Shown here: positions 41,134 through 50,502 of the stretch, piece by piece
Layout of the letters: the number at the start of each line of letters is the position of its first letter
Position numbering within the stretch: position 1 is the first letter of the stretch
Assembly (NCBI RefSeq): GCF_005484945.1
Contig: NZ_CP034035.1
Location: 1,736,001-1,800,000, forward strand
Source of the DNA: Brenneria rubrifaciens
GTDB taxonomy: Bacteria; Pseudomonadota; Gammaproteobacteria; Enterobacterales; Enterobacteriaceae
Reading direction: 5' to 3'
DNA length: 64,000 bases
Notes under the pieces: model-generated
What the model was told of the DNA's origin: nothing
Database searches by the model: none
What the model saw: the letters and a program-made list of their open reading frames with translations, nothing else
Translations under genes and position numbers: made by a program

Positions 41134-42228
41134 TTACAACATGATGGTCATCAGGTAAGCGGCGAAAAGGGCAAGATGCGCGCTGCCGCTGAGGACATTG
41201 GTTCTGCCGGTTGAAAACGTGATATGACACAGTACCAGCACGGACAGCATCACGACGATATGCGGCATATCCAGCCCAAAGTTCAGCGAATGGCCTGTCA
41301 GCATGGCGATCACCGTCACTGTGGGAACCGTGAGGGAAATGGTGGCCAACACGGAGCCGAAAAACAGATTCATGGCGCGCTGTACCTGGTTTTTCAGTAC
41401 TGCTCGAATCGCGCCTAGTCCTTCCGGCGACAGAATCAGCAACGCGACCAGGAAGCCGGTAAACTGCGCGGGCGCGTTCATTTCTGCCAACAGCGTTTCC
41501 AACGGCAGGGAGTTCATTTTGGTCACGCTGATAACGGCAATCAGGTGGATAAGTAACCACACGGTATGCCATAGCGAACTGTGCGCGGACGGTTTCCCAT
41601 GATGGGGATCGTCCCCTTCATCTTCATGCTCGTAAACAAACAGGCTTTGGTGAGTACGGGTTTGAATCAACAGAAATACGCCGTACATTGCGGCGGAAAT
41701 CAGGGCGATAATCAGAGACTGGGCGATGCTGAAATTTCCGTCCGGCAAGGCGCTGGGGAAAACCAGCACCAGCACGGCCAACGGGAAAATCGCCATCAGG
41801 TATTGTTTGATGCCGCTCAGGTTGACGTACTGGGTGGCAAATTTCCGTCCTCCCAACAGCAGGGCGAAACCGACCAGTCCTCCCGTCACAATCACGATGA
41901 TGGAATAGAGCGTGTCGCGCATCAGATTAGGACCGGCGTCGCCGGTAGCCATCAGCGCCGAGATCAGACTGACTTCAAGGATCACGACAGACAGGCTGAG
42001 GATTAGGGAGCCATAGGGTTCACCCAGTCGGTGGGCCAGCACATCGGCATGGCGGACCACGCTGAACGCGCTAAAAAGAATACCGGCTAAAGCCAGCAAG
42101 TTTATGCCCAGAATGGTGAGGAAATTTTGCGAGTTTCCCGACAGGAACAGAACGAACAACGCAATAATGGGGAGAATAAGCGAATATTCCTGATGGCGGG
42201 TTTTGACAACCTCGGTGTGAGACTTCAT
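41134..42228 (-). CDS. chaA: Sodium-potassium/proton antiporter ChaA
   Basis: Cation/proton antiporter (CaCA superfamily) that exports Na+, K+ or Ca2+ at alkaline pH. 364 residues with about eleven hydrophobic segments. The two alpha repeats are recognisable (LILSLSVVILEVSLISALMATG; LLILSPEGLGAIRAVLKN). A central acidic/His loop (YEHEDEGDDPHHGKPSAH) matches the family. Divergent from chaC; no chaB copy lies between them. Confidence 0.95.
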   Translation of the reverse strand: MKSHTEVVKTRHQEYSLILPIIALFVLFLSGNSQNFLTILGINLLALAGILFSAFSVVRHADVLAHRLGEPYGSLILSLSVVILEVSLISALMATGDAGPNLMRDTLYSIIVIVTGGLVGFALLLGGRKFATQYVNLSGIKQYLMAIFPLAVLVLVFPSALPDGNFSIAQSLIIALISAAMYGVFLLIQTRTHQSLFVYEHEDEGDDPHHGKPSAHSSLWHTVWLLIHLIAVISVTKMNSLPLETLLAEMNAPAQFTGFLVALLILSPEGLGAIRAVLKNQVQRAMNLFFGSVLATISLTVPTVTVIAMLTGHSLNFGLDMPHIVVMLSVLVLCHITFSTGRTNVLSGSAHLALFAAYLMTIML

Positions 42229-42934
42229 TTAAGGGGCTTCTCCTTATCCAGAGGAATTATGCGCGGAGGCAAAAAAATAGTACGTCATCAAACGGCTTCT
42301 TCGGCACTGACGTTACTAAAAAGTAGTTATAGCGTAAAAAGAAAGCATAGGTTAGCAAATTATCTGCGGATTGCTGACTTTTTTACTAATTTTTACGCTT
42401 AACGCTAAAATTTATGTGAAAGTGGGGAATATGAGTGTTTTTGTATTATCATAATAATATCTAGTGTTTTTTTTATGATTATTATTCAGGGTTGTTCATG
42501 ATATCGAGGTGTTTGTGGTGTTAATGCTGTTTATTTTGCTCTTCTCATTAGTAAAGTCAGACATAATGCGGATTACGTCCACCTTCCCGATCCCCGTGCA
42601 GTTGAAGACCCGTTAGTCTGCCGACAAGCCAGTCCTGCGTATCCGGCATTTTTTTGATGTGTTAATGTGGGTTGCCGGTTTGCCATGCATTGTCTTCCTG
42701 AGTGAGTCGGCGGACGCGTGCTTGAAATATGACGGGTGTAGCGATGTAAATGATAACGATGTGATCTTTTTTACTTTTTGTGACCGGTATCAACCTTGAT
42801 TGCTGAGCCAGAAATGAATAACCTTGATTCTGGTGTTGCCGTAAAATTAACCAAGCAAAAACAATCGGGTTTTAAGGTTGAAACGACAATGGACTTTCAT
42901 AAACAACAAAAAGTACGACCAGGAGCTGTCAGTA
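42229..42934. other. 706-bp chaA-chaC divergent gap with a possible small-RNA terminator
   Basis: No protein gene recognised; chaB, which lies between chaA and chaC in E. coli, is absent. The first 300 bp are AT-rich (about 42390-42545). A weak terminator-like structure, TGCCG (42619-42623) pairing with CGGCA followed by seven T (to about 42657), lies on the plus strand after a C-rich stretch (TCCACCTTCCCGATCCCC). It could end an unannotated small RNA starting after the AT-rich block. The chaC promoter should lie in the last 150 bp. Confidence 0.4.
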
Positions 42935-43618
42935 GTGTTAACACGTGATTTTTTGCAGAAAGCAGATTGTAGAACGTCTTTTGGTTGTATTGAGGAAACC
43001 TTATTACTCACACCACAGCAGCGGGCGGACTCGCTGGCGCAAACCCTCGCTAGTCGGCCTGACGACAGCCCGGTCTGGGTTTTCGGCTATGGTTCTCTGA
43101 TGTGGAATCCGGTTTTCGATGCTGAAGAAGCTTGCCTGGCCACCCTGTACGGCTGGCATCGGGCTTTTTGTTTACGCCTGACCGTCGGGCGCGGTACGGC
43201 AAGTCAGCCGGGACGCATGCTGGCGCTAAAGCAGGGCGGACATACCACCGGTTTGGCATTCCGTCTGCCTGAGACTTCTCTGCGGGAAGATTTGGAACTG
43301 CTGTGGAAGCGTGAAATGCTGACAGCCTGCTATCGGCCGTTATGGTGTGAACTGCATAAGCGCGATGGTGACACTGTCACTGCGTTGGTGTTTGTTGTTG
43401 AACCTGAACATCCACTGGTCGAGCAGGATACCTGTATTCAGAAAGTTGCGCCCTTGATTGCACAGGCTAGCGGTCCGCTGGGGACGAACGCTCAGTATCT
43501 GTTTGCGTTGGAAAAAGAACTGAAAAACTACGGCGTGCTGGATAACGGATTGAGCGAACTTGCGCAGCGTGTACGTGTTTTGCAGCATCAGTTAGCCGTC
43601 AGCGATCAAGAACAATGA
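42935..43618 (+). CDS. chaC: Glutathione-specific gamma-glutamylcyclotransferase ChaC
   Basis: Degrades glutathione to 5-oxoproline and Cys-Gly in the cytosol. Start assigned to GTG (reads VLTRDFLQKADC), which aligns with E. coli MITRDFLMNADC and has AGGAG 9 bases upstream; an in-frame ATG 57 bases earlier would add unrelated residues. 227 residues. Substrate-binding VFGYGSLMWNP and the catalytic Glu in LLWKREM are present, and GPLGTNAQYLFALE near the C-terminus is characteristic. Confidence 0.94.
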   Translation: MLTRDFLQKADCRTSFGCIEETLLLTPQQRADSLAQTLASRPDDSPVWVFGYGSLMWNPVFDAEEACLATLYGWHRAFCLRLTVGRGTASQPGRMLALKQGGHTTGLAFRLPETSLREDLELLWKREMLTACYRPLWCELHKRDGDTVTALVFVVEPEHPLVEQDTCIQKVAPLIAQASGPLGTNAQYLFALEKELKNYGVLDNGLSELAQRVRVLQHQLAVSDQEQ

Positions 43619-43687
43619 GAGCGGCCGCCCGCTACGTTGGCGAGCGTCGTTGGTAACGCTCGCTAATGCTCAAGCTTTCGCGCTGGT

Positions 43688-44731
43688 TTACCAGCCGACG
43701 CCGACACCCATCGTGTACAGGGTATCATCGACGTCACCCTGATCGCTTTCGACGCGGGTGCGTGACACTTTCATACTCATTGAAGACCAGTCGGTCAGCT
43801 TGAAACGCAAACCCGCTTCCGCTTTTAGATAGAGCGGCGCGGTAGCGTCGAAAGAGCGGCCCAATTCACCGTTGGTAAACGCTTCTATCGATTTACTGTA
43901 AAGATAACGGTTGTAATCCCACTTCACACCGCCGGAGTAAAAGTCGTCTTTTCCTTCATCCCGGTAGACATAGGTCTGGGTGCTGAGCAGCGTGGTCAGT
44001 GAAAACGCGCCAAGATCGTTATCCCAGAACTGATAACCCGGACCAAGACCGAACGAGCGGTTGATTTTGATACTTTCAATCCAGTCTCGTTTGTATCGAT
44101 AACGCGCCTGCCAGAACCAGTTTTCATCCACGAATTTATCCAGCGCATATTCGCCTGACGCGTTTTTAGTGCTCTGAACGTTGTTTTCTTTCGCCAGGTG
44201 GTAGTTGACGTCGACGTTATGACGCCATGTACCGTGGCGTGCCTGCGTATCCAGGCTGGCATCATAGTTGTCGGTTTCAGTCGAACTTTTCTTGTGTGAC
44301 ATGCCTGCGTCGATGTTGCCTTTCCAGACAAAGTCTTCCACCAGGGGTTTCTGCGCGACAATTGAGGTAATTTCAGAGAGTTTCAGCGTCTGTGGCCCGG
44401 ATTCATCGTTGGCGAGCGACGGTAATGCCACGATAGCGCGATTTTCCCCGGCTTTAATCTTCGGATAGAGTACGCCGTCCTGATAGCGTTCGCCCTGAAT
44501 GACCAGGCCGTGATCGGTTTCAAAGGTTTTTACCTTATCCCATGAAACGGAGAGCGTACCGGCATAATCCGTAGTGAGGAATAACTTTCCGCTGTCAAGC
44601 AGGGTGATTTTACCGCTAAGTTGGTCGCCGTTGGTCAACCAGACGGTATCGGCGCGGCTTTGGGAAATGCTTGTGCAAGCATATGCGATAACCAGGCTCA
44701 GGGAAGATATTGCGTATTTGGATAGTGTCAT
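43688..44731 (-). CDS. DUF481 outer-membrane beta-barrel protein (YdiY-like)
   Basis: 347 residues from MTLSKYAISSLSLVIAYACTS, with a signal peptide ending near SQSRA. The N-terminal part (DTVWLTNGDQLSGKITLLDSGKL, about 28-120) is an SH3-like repeat region. From about 150 the DUF481 barrel begins, with alternating aromatic strands and a C-terminal Trp (MGVGVGW) for Bam recognition. E. coli YdiY, of the same family, is acid-inducible. Function unknown. A longer in-frame start (44779) lacks a signal-peptide logic. Confidence 0.87.
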   Translation of the reverse strand: MTLSKYAISSLSLVIAYACTSISQSRADTVWLTNGDQLSGKITLLDSGKLFLTTDYAGTLSVSWDKVKTFETDHGLVIQGERYQDGVLYPKIKAGENRAIVALPSLANDESGPQTLKLSEITSIVAQKPLVEDFVWKGNIDAGMSHKKSSTETDNYDASLDTQARHGTWRHNVDVNYHLAKENNVQSTKNASGEYALDKFVDENWFWQARYRYKRDWIESIKINRSFGLGPGYQFWDNDLGAFSLTTLLSTQTYVYRDEGKDDFYSGGVKWDYNRYLYSKSIEAFTNGELGRSFDATAPLYLKAEAGLRFKLTDWSSMSMKVSRTRVESDQGDVDDTLYTMGVGVGW

Positions 44732-44968
44732 TTTGCCAGATAAAGATACACAGTGGTGACAAGTATTGAACGACGTCATTCAAGACGTACAGCCGATTGA
44801 GTAATAAGCCGGTTTATCCCGGAACGGCAAACATTAACAGGAATTGATGTGAGGCTCTAGTCAAAAACGAACATTAGCGAGAATGGAAATAGTTACAAAA
44901 GATATGTTGGATGATTAACAGCTATAACGCGATGTTCGTCACACTTCGCGCGCTAGCTGTTGCAAGGC

Positions 44969-46234
44969 TCAGGTCGGGGACGCTGGACGCGGATTCAGGA
45001 AGCGTGCCGTCAGGAACTGGCGAACGGGTAAAATGATACGTTCTTGGAACATAACGCACAGGGTGGCGGTAGCGATCAGGAAAATAAGGTAGCCGGTCAT
45101 TGACAACTGAACCTGTCCGGCGGCGGCAATACACTGATTCCAATTGGTAAAGCAGGCCATCGGATCTCCCCGAACCAACTGTTCCAGGGTGCGAAACAGG
45201 TTGAACAGCGGCACATGCAACGCAAAAATCGACAGCGATGCGGCCCCCAGACGGGGGGACCAGTGCCGCAGAAATTCGCTATCGGGATCACGCGCCAGCG
45301 CACTGATACAAACCAGACCCACCTGCGCGGGCAGCAGCAAACCGTTGTGCAGCAGGAAATACCAGTATGCCTCACCGTGGGTAAACAGCCAGGTCGCCAC
45401 GATAAAGTTGGCGAAAATGAAAAGCGCAACGCCATAGCGTTGGACTCTGGTCAGCGGCAAAACGTCTTTCTGACGATATTGACGGAAAAGGGCATAACCG
45501 AGAATTCCCGCCAGAAATTCGGGTAAACGGAATATGGGCCCACGTTGCAATAGCCCAGTGTATGGCATGCCGTATTGCTCGCTCCAGACAACCCAGATGG
45601 GCGGCAGCAGGTAGAGCAGGCAGACAATCCCCATCCACAGCCAGGGATGACGGCTGTTGAGCAGCCGCGGGGCCAGCAGAGGAAACAGCAGATAGAAAAA
45701 GAACAGCGTGGAAAGCGACCACAGCGGGGCGTTGAACGTCAGAAAATAGGGATTCCACGCTTGTAACAACAGCAACTGTAAAACGCTGTTGAATGCCAAC
45801 TGTGCATTGGACATATAGTGGCGCAGCGATTGTGGGTCGGCCGCAGGATCGTTGGTGTCATAAATCACGAAACGGGCGCTGGCGACCTGTCCTTCCGGCG
45901 GAACCGCCAGCCATTGCATCAGTGTCACGACGGCAACCGACGAGAGCAACGCGATAATATGGATGGGGTAAAGGTTAAACAAGCGTTTGGCCCAGAAATG
46001 TCGGGCCGGTTCACGTAAACGACCGTCTTTGATGTAGACGTGCGCCAAGAGAAAACCCGACAACACAAAAAATGTGCTGGTGGCAAAAAATCCCATACTG
46101 GTGAGCTCGGTCAAAAACGGTACGCGCAAACGCTGTGGATAGGCATGTATTGTGTGATAAATCATAACATAGCAGCCGAGCAAAAATCGTAGCCACTCCA
46201 GCCCGATAAATCGCTCTTTACTGATTTTTTTCAT
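44969..46234 (-). CDS. Acyltransferase family 3 (OafA/YrhL-type) membrane protein
   Basis: 421 residues, start MKKISKERFIGLEWLRFLLG with GAGGAG upstream. Ten or so membrane helices. Family marks: the early RFLLGCYVMIYHTIHAYP with the conserved catalytic-type His, the Arg-rich FWAKRLFNLYPIHI, and later GPIFRLPEFLAGI and SLSIFALHVPLFN. Such proteins O-acetylate exopolysaccharide, O-antigen or glucans at the inner membrane. The acceptor here is unknown. Confidence 0.9.
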   Translation of the reverse strand: MKKISKERFIGLEWLRFLLGCYVMIYHTIHAYPQRLRVPFLTELTSMGFFATSTFFVLSGFLLAHVYIKDGRLREPARHFWAKRLFNLYPIHIIALLSSVAVVTLMQWLAVPPEGQVASARFVIYDTNDPAADPQSLRHYMSNAQLAFNSVLQLLLLQAWNPYFLTFNAPLWSLSTLFFFYLLFPLLAPRLLNSRHPWLWMGIVCLLYLLPPIWVVWSEQYGMPYTGLLQRGPIFRLPEFLAGILGYALFRQYRQKDVLPLTRVQRYGVALFIFANFIVATWLFTHGEAYWYFLLHNGLLLPAQVGLVCISALARDPDSEFLRHWSPRLGAASLSIFALHVPLFNLFRTLEQLVRGDPMACFTNWNQCIAAAGQVQLSMTGYLIFLIATATLCVMFQERIILPVRQFLTARFLNPRPASPT

Positions 46235-46284
46235 ATTACTCCTCAACGTTACAAACCTGTTGAAACAGCGTAAAAACAGTGTAA

Positions 46285-46301
46285 TCGTTTAGTTTAAACG
46301 A
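46285..46301. promoter_or_regulatory. Palindrome upstream of the acyltransferase gene
   Basis: TCGTTTA-GTT-TAAACGA, perfect 7-bp arms, 51 bp before the acyltransferase start. Possibly an operator; no binding protein can be named. Confidence 0.5.
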
Positions 46302-46416
46302 GAGCAACACCGCATTAATTAGGATTTTGTCTATAAATGACCTGTCGGTTTAGGCGCAGTTGTAAGTGGGGTGGGGAACGCGGATAACCTCGCTGGCCTA
46401 AATTTCATGTTCAGTA

Positions 46417-47124
46417 CTATAAAACGTAGCTGGAGCCGTAACTATCAATCCAGTCATGCATATTTTGGTTGATATAGCAATTTCCTTCGTGATGCTGAAA
46501 TTTCAGTTTCGTCTTCAAATTTAATTCCAGTACGCCTTGCCCGGTCCAGGAATCGACGATAGCGCCTCTAGGAAACGTGTTACTCGGATTCATGACAACG
46601 TAATTATGACTGAGCTTGTGATTACTCATGATCTTGAAGTCGTCAACGCCTAAACGATGTTTCAGATGAAGTGCGACTTCCAGCGCTTGCATATCGCAAT
46701 TGGAAAAACCGTGTGCTCTGCATCTGTCCAGACATGTGGAGAGTTGTTCCAGCGACATTTCAATCGCGCCTAGCATTTCGCCGCTGGAAGTGTGATAAAT
46801 CTGTGATTGTTGCAAAGAAGCAAGCGATTTTAGGGTTTCTGTCGGATATGCAGATTTCGCCGCACTTTGATACTGTTCTGCTCTTCTCATCGTCATCAGT
46901 GAGTCCGAATCCAGCTTATGCGGATTATTGATACGGTCCATCGCCATTTGATACCCGGTTGTGGACAGTCGGGTCCTGTTGGCTATCTCCCTGGTTAAGT
47001 CGCTGATCTGTTCAGACAGCCCTGTTACGGCGCCACTGGATTCAGTGGCTGACACACTGCAAGATGAATCCATAGAGTGATTGTGCGTATATGCGTTTGA
47101 GTACCAGTTATTAATCCTATCCAT
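46417..47124 (-). CDS. Putative papain-fold (Cys-His-Asp) effector or toxin-like protein
   Basis: I cannot name this 235-residue protein. Strong ribosome-binding site (TTAGGAGGG). The first ~60 residues are Ser/Thr/Asn-rich and lack a Sec signal, like type III secretion signals. The middle is helical. The C-terminal ~100 residues show a Cys143-His173-Asp191 order: SNCDMQALEVALHLK, LSHNYVVMNP and GAIVDSWTGQG. That order and spacing resemble papain/transglutaminase-fold deamidases such as the Pasteurella toxin C3 domain and SseI (Tox-PL type). The motif MDRINN occurs twice (residues 1-6 and 62-67). No Hrp box was seen upstream, so type III export is an inference. Catalysis is untested. Confidence 0.72.
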   Translation of the reverse strand: MDRINNWYSNAYTHNHSMDSSCSVSATESSGAVTGLSEQISDLTREIANRTRLSTTGYQMAMDRINNPHKLDSDSLMTMRRAEQYQSAAKSAYPTETLKSLASLQQSQIYHTSSGEMLGAIEMSLEQLSTCLDRCRAHGFSNCDMQALEVALHLKHRLGVDDFKIMSNHKLSHNYVVMNPSNTFPRGAIVDSWTGQGVLELNLKTKLKFQHHEGNCYINQNMHDWIDSYGSSYVL

Positions 47125-47392
47125 GTTTCCCTCCTAATAGTGAATGCTCTTTTTGGTCGTCCTTATACGAACGTCGGTTATTTAGGTGTTATAAAGGGAG
47201 ATTTTGTTCACCTGTATGCCGGTACGGTTAAAACCGGGCACGTCGCTGCCTCCTGGCTTTTCCAATCAGCGTTAATGATTTTCTGAGCATCTTCCTGACG
47301 CTTTTTTCAATCTTTGCCTATACTTGGACTCGTGTCTTATCTGCCGACGGTTGGCAGAGTGAGGGACGCGATGAATCTAAAGAGAGGTTATT

Positions 47393-47641
47393 ATGGGTAT
47401 TTTGTCCTGGGTTATTTTTGGCTTAGTCGCCGGTATTTTGGCGAAGTGGATTATGCCGGGCAAAGACGGCGGCGGAATTTTTGTGACGATCATACTCGGT
47501 GTTGTGGGTGCGGTGGTCGGGGGATACGTCAGCACCTTCTTTGGCTTTGGGCGGGTGGATGGTTTCAATTTCGGGAGTTTTGTTGTCGCGGTGGTTGGCG
47601 CCATTGTGGTGCTGTGGATATACCGCATGATCCGCGATTAG
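47393..47641 (+). CDS. GlsB/YeaQ/YmgE family membrane protein
   Basis: 82-residue, glycine-rich inner-membrane protein (transglycosylase-associated family, a historical name). Three membrane helices: LSWVIFGLVAGILAKWIM, IFVTIILGVVGAVVGGYVST and FVVAVVGAIVVLWIYRMI. Preceded by AGAGAGG. Members are general-stress-induced and often RpoS-dependent; molecular role unknown. Confidence 0.93.
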   Translation: MGILSWVIFGLVAGILAKWIMPGKDGGGIFVTIILGVVGAVVGGYVSTFFGFGRVDGFNFGSFVVAVVGAIVVLWIYRMIRD

Positions 47642-47660
47642 CGTATTAATCGGCAGCATG

Positions 47661-47691
47661 AAAACCGCCCCGTTTTTATCGGGGCGGTTTT
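47661..47691. terminator. Bidirectional terminator after the YeaQ-like gene
   Basis: AAAACCGCCCCG / CGGGGCGGTTTT, a 12-bp stem with a 7-base loop between two converging genes. It has T-runs in both directions. Confidence 0.92.
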
Positions 47692-47711
47692 GTTATTAGG
47701 GAAGATCAATA

Positions 47712-48806
47712 TTAATGGGTGACAATCACATCCAGCGCACGCAGATGCTCCGGGTGCCAGGAAAGCGTGACTTCCGAACCGGTTGTCCAGTGGGGTTGAA
47801 TTTCGCTCGCGGGCAGCTTCACCATGAACTGCGGCTGGCCTGCCACCTCCGTCATCATGCGCACATGGTCGCCCAGATAGATGAACTGCTGAATCCGTGC
47901 TTTGACCTGCTGAGCCAGGCTGTCAACGTTTGCTGCATTAATCCGAACGCGTTCAGGTCGGATACACAAAGCGATTTTTTTGCCCGGTGAGCTGGGCCGC
48001 ACTTTTAACGCCCGCAGTTGTGTGCCATCGTCAAGCTGAGCACGATAGAAATTGCCGTCGGCGCCAAGTTGTGTGGCGATCAGCGTGTTATTTTCCCCGA
48101 TAAACTGCGCGACGAATGTGTTTTCCGGCTTTTCGTAGATTTCGCTGGGGCTGGCCATCTGCTGAATGATGCCATCGTTGAAAACCGCGACCCGGTTGGA
48201 CATGGTCATGGCTTCACTCTGGTCGTGTGTGACATAGACAACGGTCAACCCTAACGCCTCATGCAATTCTTTTATTTCCAACTGCATATGCTCCCGCAAC
48301 TGTTTATCCAGCGCCCCCAGCGGCTCGTCCATCAATACCAGTTTGGGTTCAAATACTAACGCGCGCGCCAACGCCACGCGCTGTTGTTGCCCGCCGGACA
48401 TTTGCGCCGGATAGCGATCCGCCAGATTGGTCAGCTTCACGCGATCGAGCACTTTGTCGACCTTTTCTTTGATGTCGGTACGATTCATGCGGCGAATGGA
48501 TAACGGGAAGGCCAGGTTTTCTGCCACCGTCATATGCGGAAACAACGCGTAATTTTGGAACACCATGCCGATGCCGCGCTGATGCGGGGGAAGGTGGTGC
48601 AGTGGGGTATCGCGCAGCAGAATTTCACCCTGAGTCGGGGTTTCAAATCCGGCCAGCATCATCAGGCTGGTGGTTTTTCCTGACCCTGACGGGCCGAGCA
48701 GGGTCAGAAACTCGCCTTCATGGATATCCAGATTCAGGTTTTTAACGACCAGACGATCGCCATCGTAGGTTTTCTGGATATTCTTGAAGCTGACATAATT
48801 TCTCAT
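47712..48806 (-). CDS. Spermidine/putrescine-type ABC transporter ATPase
   Basis: PotA-like importer ATPase, 364 residues. Walker A GPSGSGKT, Q-loop VFQNYALFPHM, signature MSGGQQQRVALARAL, Walker B LVLMDEPLGALD, switch THDQSEAM. A C-terminal TOBE domain runs from about 240 to 350. No permease gene is beside it; the matching binding protein and permeases are encoded 5-9 kb away on the plus strand, on the other side of gabR-gabTD. A degenerate copy of the TGATGCATCA palindrome precedes it. Confidence 0.93.
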   Translation of the reverse strand: MRNYVSFKNIQKTYDGDRLVVKNLNLDIHEGEFLTLLGPSGSGKTTSLMMLAGFETPTQGEILLRDTPLHHLPPHQRGIGMVFQNYALFPHMTVAENLAFPLSIRRMNRTDIKEKVDKVLDRVKLTNLADRYPAQMSGGQQQRVALARALVFEPKLVLMDEPLGALDKQLREHMQLEIKELHEALGLTVVYVTHDQSEAMTMSNRVAVFNDGIIQQMASPSEIYEKPENTFVAQFIGENNTLIATQLGADGNFYRAQLDDGTQLRALKVRPSSPGKKIALCIRPERVRINAANVDSLAQQVKARIQQFIYLGDHVRMMTEVAGQPQFMVKLPASEIQPHWTTGSEVTLSWHPEHLRALDVIVTH

Positions 48807-48847
48807 TATTTCATTCTCTCGCAGTGACGGGTGTCTTCAACCATCAG

Positions 48848-48854
48848 GATGCAT
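48848..48854. promoter_or_regulatory. Degenerate third copy of the TGATGCATCA motif
   Basis: ATCAGGATGCATAAAA upstream of the transporter ATPase shares the GATGCAT core and the A-rich flank with the two perfect sites at 53623 and 57194. It lies 42 bp before the start codon, a spacing similar to the perfect sites (61 and 39 bp). Confidence 0.4.
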
Positions 48855-48993
48855 AAAACATGCCTGTTTTGATAAAAGTGAGCATTACGAGCATGTTGAA
48901 AACTAAGAGGGAGAAAATCAGACAATCGGGTCGCCCTGTTATGGTGAGGCCTGTTGTTGGTGAGCACCGAAATAGTGCTTACGCGGCACAGCG

Positions 48994-50487
48994 TCAAAAA
49001 CCGCGTTCGACCTTTTTTGACGCCTGAATACAGGACACAATCACGGAAAACGCCTGCGTCATATTGCTCTCTTCCACCGAGGCGTAACCCAGCAATAATC
49101 CCCGGTTTCGGGTTGGGCGCAGATAGTAGCTGGACAGCGGTTTGACCGTCACGCCGCGTTGCATAATTTGCGTGCTGAGCTGGACGTCATCGGTGGTTGA
49201 AGGCAGCCGAAGCAGCATGTGCAGCCCGGCATTGCTGTTGTCGCCCACATATTCAGGCCCAAGCTGTTGCTCGATCAGCTCTGTCAGCATCGTGCGCCGT
49301 TTGGCGTACAGCAGGCGCATACGGCGGATGTGCGCGGCGTAGTGACCTTCCTGAATAAACTGGCTCAGCGTGGCCTGTGTCAGCCAATGGCCGCCACGGT
49401 ACATCTCCGAATGGGCGATTTTCAGATCACGCGCCAACTGCGGCGGCAAGACCATATAACTGACCCGCAAACCGGGGTAAAGCGTTTTACTGAAAGTGCC
49501 GATATAAATCACCGGGGAGTGAGTCTGTAACCCTTGCAGCGAGGGGATTGGGCTGCCGGAGAAGCGGAATTCGCTATCATAGTCATCCTCCACCACCCAG
49601 CATTCTTGCTCCTGCGCCAATGCCAACAGCCGTTGGCGGCGTGCCAGACTCATCACCGCGCCCAGCGGGTACTGATGCGAAGGCGTAACGCAGATAAGCC
49701 GCGGCACTGACTGGGGCGTTACCGTATCCGGCGGCACCATCCCCTGTTCATCGACGTCAATAGGGGCGACCCGAAGACCATTAATCGTCAGAATGTTTCG
49801 CGTTCCCCAATAGCAGGGGTCTTCTATCCAGGCCAAGTCACCGGGATTGCAGAGCATCTTCGCCAGCAAATCCATCGCCTGATGCGTACCTTCCGTAATC
49901 AGAATCTGTTCCGGCGTGCATTCAACCGAGCGGGATACCCGCAGGTAATCCATCAGCGCCAGTTGAAGTTCAGGACAGCCGCCGACAGGTGAATAGGAAA
50001 GTTGCTCCGGTTTGACGCGCCGTATGAGCCGGGTCTGGATTCTGCGCCACAGATCGAGAGGAAAGCTGGCAATGTCAGGAATACCGGGCATAAACGCGCC
50101 CCACTGCCGGGGAGATGCCCCGGCATAACCCAGCAGATGCCGTCCCCGGCGCGATAACTCCTGTATCGGCAATCGGGCCGCCGAGAGATTCACGCTACGT
50201 ACCTGCATCATGCTGCCGTCCGGCAACTGCTGCGTCACAAAGGTGCCGCTCCCGGTTCGGGTTTCAATATAGCCTTCCGCCAGAAGCTGTTCATAGGCCG
50301 CCAATACCGTGTTGCGCGACAGCGACAACTCGTGGGCCAGATCGCGTGAAGAGGGCAGTCGGCTGCCCGCGGTAATGGCGCCGTCGAGAATTGACAGGCG
50401 AATACTGTCGTATAGCCGCTTGTTCAGCGTGCCAGCCTGTTGGTTGCCTAAACGCTGTAGCAGTAAATCGGTTAAAAGCGAGCGCAA
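48994..50487 (-). CDS. MocR/GabR-family PLP-dependent transcriptional regulator
   Basis: About 497 residues: an N-terminal GntR winged helix (LPSSRDLAHELSLSRNTVLAAY) fused to a fold-type I aminotransferase domain with the PLP Lys in GTFSKTLYPGLR. Such proteins sense an amino compound through PLP. Divergent from gabT-gabD, the classic GabR arrangement, so it probably activates gabTD with GABA or a related amine and represses itself. Only TTG starts are available. The one chosen has AAGGA 6 bases upstream; another lies 15 bases earlier. Confidence 0.9.
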   Translation of the reverse strand: MRSLLTDLLLQRLGNQQAGTLNKRLYDSIRLSILDGAITAGSRLPSSRDLAHELSLSRNTVLAAYEQLLAEGYIETRTGSGTFVTQQLPDGSMMQVRSVNLSAARLPIQELSRRGRHLLGYAGASPRQWGAFMPGIPDIASFPLDLWRRIQTRLIRRVKPEQLSYSPVGGCPELQLALMDYLRVSRSVECTPEQILITEGTHQAMDLLAKMLCNPGDLAWIEDPCYWGTRNILTINGLRVAPIDVDEQGMVPPDTVTPQSVPRLICVTPSHQYPLGAVMSLARRQRLLALAQEQECWVVEDDYDSEFRFSGSPIPSLQGLQTHSPVIYIGTFSKTLYPGLRVSYMVLPPQLARDLKIAHSEMYRGGHWLTQATLSQFIQEGHYAAHIRRMRLLYAKRRTMLTELIEQQLGPEYVGDNSNAGLHMLLRLPSTTDDVQLSTQIMQRGVTVKPLSSYYLRPTRNRGLLLGYASVEESNMTQAFSVIVSCIQASKKVERGF

Positions 50488-50502
50488 AAGTGGTTCCTTC
50501 AA

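Noticed and set aside
46417..47300. Hrp box (GGAACC-N15/16-CCAC) upstream of the putative effector
   Set aside because: Reading both strands of 47125-47300 showed no acceptable match, so HrpL control is not claimed.
47314..47649. A 111-residue frame overlapping the YeaQ-like gene
   Set aside because: It is a different frame through a well-recognised membrane protein; the composition (many Arg/Cys/Gly) is that of a shadow.
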